Origin: Kribbella flavida DSM 17836
GTDB lineage: Bacteria > Actinomycetota > Actinomycetes > Propionibacteriales > Kribbellaceae
DNA length: 64,000 nucleotides
Assembly (NCBI RefSeq): GCF_000024345.1
Contig: NC_013729.1
Coordinates: 7,502,001-7,566,000 of the forward strand
Direction of reading: 5' to 3'
Under the pieces are notes generated by a model. That model searched no databases. It had not been told where the DNA came from and saw only the letters and a program-made list of their open reading frames with translations. A program made the translations under genes and the position numbers. Below are positions 59,781-64,000 of the stretch, one piece after another (position 1 is the stretch's first letter; each line of letters begins with the position of its first letter).

Positions 59781-60449
59781 TCAGGCCAGCCGGAGGCAGC
59801 GCTGAGCGGAGTACGAGACGAGCGTCAGCGGGAGCAGGACGAAGCCGCCGACCACGCCGAGACCAGCCAGGTCGGAGCCGCCCAGCTCGCTGCTGAACAG
59901 GCCCATCACGGTTGCCATCGCGCCGACCAGCACGGCGCACACCAGAGCGAACAGCGCTGTTGCCCGGGCCGCCCGGTCCCGCAACCAGGGATAGCGCAGA
60001 CCGAGGCCGGTGCCGAGCAGGGCGACGAACGCACCGGCGATCGCCAGCGTGCCGACCACCCGGACCGCCTGCTGGACCACGTCGAGCAGCGGCATCGCCG
60101 CATCGGGCTGCTGGGTCCACGCCCAGGCACCCTCTTGCCAGACGATCGGCTGGGCGATCATCACCAGGAAGAGCAGGACGGCCGTCCGGCGGCTCTGTGC
60201 CAGCCCGAGCTCGGCTCGGTACCCAGGAACGATCTCGCCCAGGTCCCCGAAGTCCGCGACCGCCCGCCGCTCCGCCTCGTCCCGGTCGAGGCCGTCGGCT
60301 TCGTACGCCTCGGTCGCGTCCTCGAGGCTGTCCCGCGCCTCGGCCATCAGGTCGGCCTTGCGGCGGCGAGGTCCGCGCAGCGCGCGGTTCAGCCCGGCGA
60401 CGTACGCGTCAACGGGTCCTTGCTGCAAGCACTGAGTGGCAGTGGACAC
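59781..60449 (-). CDS. Membrane protein with HAAS/permease-prefix N-terminal domain
   Basis: About 222 residues. The N-terminal 80 residues (YVAGLNRALRGPRRRKADLMAEARDSLEDA, then DRDEAERRAVADFGD) are the HAAS-type alpha-helical domain that is often encoded beside PadR regulators. Four membrane helices follow. Start taken as GTG 60449, with CATACT seven bases upstream; a further upstream start is possible. Convergent with the PadR gene. Confidence 0.75.
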   Translation of the reverse strand: MSTATQCLQQGPVDAYVAGLNRALRGPRRRKADLMAEARDSLEDATEAYEADGLDRDEAERRAVADFGDLGEIVPGYRAELGLAQSRRTAVLLFLVMIAQPIVWQEGAWAWTQQPDAAMPLLDVVQQAVRVVGTLAIAGAFVALLGTGLGLRYPWLRDRAARATALFALVCAVLVGAMATVMGLFSSELGGSDLAGLGVVGGFVLLPLTLVSYSAQRCLRLA

Positions 60450-60515
60450 GGCTACCAGTATGGACAACCGGGCGGCGAAACACGTCCGGGGCACCACTGA
60501 GCCGCCCCTGGTTCC

Positions 60516-60902
60516 TCACCCACGCGCGGCCGCCGCGGGCACCCGCTGCCTGCGGCGACGGCGGAGGACGAAGAAGCCGACGTACGAGATCACCAGCAAC
60601 GCGAAGCCGACCTTCTCGGCGGTCGGCGTCGCCCCCTCCGGCCAGAGACTGCCCTCCAGGTAGTGCTGGATGTAGCCGCCCTCGTAGTCGTCCTCGCCGC
60701 CCTTGCGGCGCAAGTACTTCTCGGGGCGGGTCAGCGGACAGGCGAAGTCCAGGACCACGTTGACCAGGCTGTAGACGCCGACCAGCAGGTGCGCCCAGAT
60801 CACCTTCGGCCACCGCCACGCGATGAACCCGCCGATCACGAAGAACAGCAGGAACACGCCGTGGAACACCATCACCACGTCGGCGAGGAAGCGGTAGACC
60901 AT
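60516..60902 (-). CDS. DUF2784 membrane protein
   Basis: 128 residues. FLADVVMVFHGVFLLFFVIGGF, then a second and third helix with DFACPLTRPEKYLRRK and GGYIQHYLEGSLWP between them, match the DUF2784 pattern. Unknown function. ATG 60902 follows a weak GAGAAAGG. Confidence 0.85.
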   Translation of the reverse strand: MVYRFLADVVMVFHGVFLLFFVIGGFIAWRWPKVIWAHLLVGVYSLVNVVLDFACPLTRPEKYLRRKGGEDDYEGGYIQHYLEGSLWPEGATPTAEKVGFALLVISYVGFFVLRRRRRQRVPAAAARG

Positions 60903-60924
60903 CGGGCGGCCTTTCTCTGGTGGG

Positions 60925-61605
60925 TCAGCTGGGCGACGGGCCGTGCCGGAGGCGCTGGGGTTCGCGCGGCAGGACCTCGCGGACCGTGATCGGACGGGGC
61001 GGTGAGTGCTCGGGCCGGATGACACCCAGTACCCGTTCGACCGCCGCTTCCATCTCGCTGCGCCACGTCACCGTCGAACGCAGGTCCAGCCGCAGCCGGG
61101 GATGCCGCGGATGGTCCCGGACGACGCCGAATCCGACCGCGCGCAGGAAGTCCGTCGGCCAGACGCAGCCCGGACCGTCCCAGCGGGAGTCGCCGAACGC
61201 CTCCACGGCCCGGAACCCCCGCTTCAGCACGTCCTTGGCGACGGCCTGAACGAGCAGCTTGCCCAGGCCCAGGCCCAGGTAGCGAGGCAGCACCCGGCCG
61301 GTCGCGAGCACGACGGCGTCCGGGCTGACGGGTGCGGTCGGGAACGCCTGGATCCGGGGCAGGTACGCCGCGGGACCGTAGATCACGTAGCCGGCCGGGT
61401 CGTCGTCGACGTACAGGAGGAAGCCGGCGGTGCCCCAGTCGAGCAGCAGCTGGGACAGCCAGGCCTCCTTCTCCAGCTCCGTGTCACCGGTGCGGGAGGC
61501 GTTCTTCGCGGCGACCGGGTCGAGCTCCCAGAAGACGCAGGCGCGGCACGGCACCGGGAGCTCGGCCAGGTTGGCGAGCGTCAACGGTTCCAGCCGTCGG
61601 GCCAT
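60925..61605 (-). CDS. GNAT-like acetyltransferase of the parAB-region type
   Basis: 226 residues. A CRACVFWE motif near the N-terminus and RYLGLGLGKLLVQAVAKD (acetyl-CoA loop) followed by AVGFGVVRDHPRHPRLRLDL mark the GNAT family. Related actinobacteria have a similar gene beside parB (Rv3916c position). The acceptor is unknown. The gap 61606-61720 is short-period GCCGGTC-like low-complexity sequence. Confidence 0.75.
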   Translation of the reverse strand: MARRLEPLTLANLAELPVPCRACVFWELDPVAAKNASRTGDTELEKEAWLSQLLLDWGTAGFLLYVDDDPAGYVIYGPAAYLPRIQAFPTAPVSPDAVVLATGRVLPRYLGLGLGKLLVQAVAKDVLKRGFRAVEAFGDSRWDGPGCVWPTDFLRAVGFGVVRDHPRHPRLRLDLRSTVTWRSEMEAAVERVLGVIRPEHSPPRPITVREVLPREPQRLRHGPSPS

Positions 61606-61720
61606 CGGGCGATCCGGTCACTCACCGGCGCCGGTCGCGGCGCCGGTCCAGGGGCCGGTCCCGGGACCACTCACGCGGCCAGTTGTCGAGCCGGTCACCG
61701 TGCCGCTCACCAGGCCCCGC

Positions 61721-61897
61721 TCACCGGGCCGCCGGCGCCGGGGTCCGGGCGCCGGGGGTCTCGGCCGCTTCCGGCGCGACGTAGCGCTGCTGGATCTTGT
61801 CCGCCGGCTGCCGTCTGAACAACTCCGCGGCGAACCCGGCGAACACGCCCAGGACCAGCCCTCCGAGTGCCAAACCGAACGCCTTGCCCACGCTCAT
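61721..61897 (-). CDS. Small single-helix membrane protein
   Basis: 58 residues from ATG 61897. One hydrophobic helix (AFGLALGGLVLGVFAGFAAEL) followed by a charged, Pro/Ala-rich tail. No family recognised; AGGA-like sequence upstream. Confidence 0.5.
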   Translation of the reverse strand: MSVGKAFGLALGGLVLGVFAGFAAELFRRQPADKIQQRYVAPEAAETPGARTPAPAAR

Positions 61898-62106
61898 TCC
61901 GATCCTGCCTTCCGCGGTGGCAACAGGTCCTGCCGCGTGTGGTCCGGCCGGCCGCCGTCTCAGCTGCCAGTCCGCGGCATGGTCGAACCTGCCCCTATAA
62001 GGCATGGTAGTGAGAGGTGGCGCCGATCGGCAGTCCGGGCGCGGCAACACGCCCGACGACCACGGCGTAGCCTGGAGACTTCCCCTCGAGTGCCTTGGAG
62101 CCGTCC

Positions 62107-63417
62107 GTGAGTGCTGACCTGCCCGACGTCCGGCAGACCCGTCTCGACAACTACGTCGACCGGTACGCAGCACGGACGAAGGGTATGACCGCCTCCGAGA
62201 TCCGCGCACTCTTCTCCGTCGCCAGCCGCCCGGAGGTCGTCTCGCTCGCGGGCGGCATGCCGAACATCGGCGGCCTGCCGCTCGACGTGGTCGGCGGCGC
62301 GGTCCGCGACCTGGTGGTCGACCACGGCTCGACCGCGATGCAGTACGGCTCCGGCCAGGGCGACCCCGTCCTGCGGGAGCAGATCTGCGACGTGATGCGG
62401 CTGGAAGGCATCGACGCCCATCCCGACGACGTCGTGGTCACGGTCGGCAGCCAGCAGGCGGTGGACCTGGTCACCCGGGTGTTCTGCGACCCGGGCGACG
62501 TGGTGATCTGCGAAGCGCCGTCGTACGTCGGGGCGCTCGGCGTCTTCCGCGCGTACCAGTGCGAGGTCGTGCACGTGGCGATGGACGACCACGGCGTGCA
62601 GCCCGAGGCGCTGGAGCAGGCGATCGAGTCGGTCCGGGCGGCCGGCAAGACGATCAAGTTCTTCTACACGATCCCGAACTTCCACAACCCGGCCGGAGTC
62701 TCGCTGTCCGACGAGCGGCGGCGCCGGGTGCTGGAGATCTGTCAGCGCGCGGACCTGCTGGTGCTGGAGGACAACCCGTACGGTCTGCTCGGCTTCGACG
62801 GCGAGCCGCAGCGGGCGCTGCGCGCGGACGACCGGGAGGGTGTGATCTACCTCGGCTCGTTCTCGAAGACGTTCGCGCCGGGGTTCCGGGTCGGCTGGGC
62901 GGTCGCGCCGCACGCCGTCCGGGAGAAGCTGGTTCTGGCGCAGGAGTCGGCGACGTTGTGCCCGCCGGTGTTCAGCCAGCTGGCGATCTCGTCGTACCTG
63001 AGCCGGCACGACTGGCTCGGCCAGGTGAAGCAGTTCCGGGAGATGTACCGCGAGCGCCGTGACGCGATGCTGGCCGCGCTCACCGAGAAGATGCCGGCGG
63101 CAACGACGTGGACGAGGCCGGGCGGCGGCTTCTACGTCTGGCTGACGCTGCCGGAAGGCCTGGACGCGAAGGCGATGCTGCCGCGCGCGGTCACCGCCCG
63201 GGTCGCCTACGTGCCCGGAACCGCCTTCTTCGCCGACGGTTTCGGCTCTCAGTGCATGCGGCTGTCCTATTGTCACCCGACGCCCGAGCGCATCACCGAG
63301 GGGGTCGCGCGACTGGCCGGCGTGATCAACGAGGAGCTCGAGCTGCGGCAGACGTTCGGTCCGCTGCAGCCCGGCGCCGGGCACAACTACGACGCACCGG
63401 GCCCGGAGCTGAGCTGA
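62107..63417 (+). CDS. PLP-dependent aminotransferase, class I (AAA/MocR-like)
   Basis: 436 residues. The PLP lysine is Lys254 in GSFSKTFAPGFRVGW, and TIPNFHNPAGVSLSDERR and EDNPYGLL are the pocket motifs. Members of this subgroup transaminate 2-aminoadipate, aromatic or branched-chain amino acids. I take GTG 62107 with GGAG upstream; TTG 62095 is an alternative. The next gene is a D-Ala-D-Ala ligase, which suggests a link to wall precursors but this is not certain. Confidence 0.9.
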   Translation: MSADLPDVRQTRLDNYVDRYAARTKGMTASEIRALFSVASRPEVVSLAGGMPNIGGLPLDVVGGAVRDLVVDHGSTAMQYGSGQGDPVLREQICDVMRLEGIDAHPDDVVVTVGSQQAVDLVTRVFCDPGDVVICEAPSYVGALGVFRAYQCEVVHVAMDDHGVQPEALEQAIESVRAAGKTIKFFYTIPNFHNPAGVSLSDERRRRVLEICQRADLLVLEDNPYGLLGFDGEPQRALRADDREGVIYLGSFSKTFAPGFRVGWAVAPHAVREKLVLAQESATLCPPVFSQLAISSYLSRHDWLGQVKQFREMYRERRDAMLAALTEKMPAATTWTRPGGGFYVWLTLPEGLDAKAMLPRAVTARVAYVPGTAFFADGFGSQCMRLSYCHPTPERITEGVARLAGVINEELELRQTFGPLQPGAGHNYDAPGPELS

Positions 63418-63600
63418 TGGGCCCGCGCCTGGCCGGTGCCGACGCTGGGGTCGGTGCTGGCGGTCGGCGCTGGGGAGCGCAAAATCCGTGCAGGGATCTC
63501 TGGGCGCCCCGTGGGTCCGCGAGCCGGTAGCGGTACCGTTCCCATGGGCCTCGGGACCGGCGCCGAGCCGGAATCGCCCACGAGTGATCGGGAAAGTTTG

Positions 63601-64000
63601 ATGAGTGATCTGGGTCGAGTGCTGGTACTGGCTGGTGGGCTGTCGCACGAGCGGGACGTCTCGTTGCGTTCCGGCCGCCGCGTCGCGGACGCGCTGCGCA
63701 GCGTCGGGGTCGAGGTCGAGCAGCGTGACGTCGACGCGAGCCTGGTCGAGCGGCTGCGCAACGATCCCCCGGACGCCGTCTTCCCCGTGCTGCACGGTGT
63801 CACCGGCGAGGACGGCGCCCTGCGCCAGGTCCTCGACCTGTACGGCGTCCCCTACGTCGGCGCCGACGCCGCGGCCTGCCGGACGGCGTTCGACAAGCCG
63901 GTCGCCAGCACGATGGTCCGCTCGGCCGGTCTGCGGTCGCCGGAGTCGGTGGTGCTCGGGCACGACACGTTCCGCGAGCTCGGCGCGGCGGCGTTGATGG
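63601..64000 (+). CDS. D-alanine--D-alanine ligase family protein (3' partial)
   Basis: 133 residues visible; the gene runs off the window. LVLAGGLSHERDVSLRSGRRVADAL, PVLHGVTGEDGALRQ and GVPYVGADAAACRTAFDK are the N-terminal signature of ATP-grasp D-Ala-D-Ala ligases. Its ATG follows GGAAAG. The 183 bp gap upstream (63418-63600) shows only degenerate GGTCGG-type repeats and no clear promoter. Confidence 0.88.
   Translation, partial: MSDLGRVLVLAGGLSHERDVSLRSGRRVADALRSVGVEVEQRDVDASLVERLRNDPPDAVFPVLHGVTGEDGALRQVLDLYGVPYVGADAAACRTAFDKPVASTMVRSAGLRSPESVVLGHDTFRELGAAALM

Overview
The window is a 64 kb piece of a very GC-rich actinobacterial chromosome. Third codon positions are almost always G or C, GTG starts are common, and many genes look leaderless. 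Gene content and order suggest the Nocardioidaceae/Kribbella type; this is an inference from gene order and families, not a measured identity. The window lies on the origin side of the chromosome. The right part holds a block found near oriC in mycobacteria and Streptomyces: cca, a DUF6049-type protein, murJ, a murJ-associated pseudokinase, sigM, its anti-sigma factor, trxB, trxA and cwlM. The far left holds the block PIG-V-like membrane protein, ponA, padR and ino1. I see no tRNA, rRNA or CRISPR array.

Layout. 1-4.5 kb: the 3' part of a secreted GH92 alpha-mannosidase, a transglutaminase-like protein and a small membrane protein. 4.5-11.8 kb: the conserved PIG-V/ponA/padR/ino1 block, interrupted by an AtoE-type short-chain fatty acid permease; padR and ino1 share a promoter that carries a perfect PadR-type operator. 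11.8-45.5 kb: about 34 kb of accessory genes between ino1 and cca. It contains a DUF72 protein, an ATGA-coupled small protein plus HExxH protein, a secreted metalloprotease, an alcohol dehydrogenase with an internal repeat insert, a thioesterase/hydrolase divergent pair, an acyl-ACP desaturase flanked by tandem repeats, a MerR/DUF4188 pair, an MFS transporter, a two-component system divergent from a MacB-like ABC exporter operon, a six-gene lipid operon with its TetR regulator, a LacI/GH30 pair, an amidase and small enzymes.

45.5-57.1 kb: the cell-envelope and redox block. murJ flips lipid II, the pseudokinase and CwlM are envelope regulators in related bacteria, and SigM, the anti-sigma factor and the thioredoxin pair form a stress circuit. 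A SigM-like promoter lies inside the 3' end of sigM and a SigR-like promoter (GGGAAT-N18-GTTG) precedes trxB. 57.2-64 kb: an MMPL exporter with a divergent PadR regulator and a HAAS-type membrane protein, DUF2784 and GNAT proteins of the kind seen near parAB, a PLP aminotransferase and the start of a D-Ala-D-Ala ligase that runs off the window.

The most unusual features are: (i) two size variants (168 and 107 bp) of a transposase-less, CTAG-bounded inverted-repeat element whose terminal CTAG supplies the TAG stop codons of neighbouring convergent genes; (ii) an operon encoding the two halves of the human ACAD10/11 enzymes (phosphotransferase and acyl-CoA dehydrogenase) as separate proteins, suggesting hydroxyacyl-CoA breakdown; (iii) at least a dozen genes with a TANNNT-type box 6-8 bp before the start codon, including two divergent pairs whose -10 boxes overlap in a 23-24 bp gap; (iv) low-complexity inserts inside three otherwise ordinary proteins within 22 kb.
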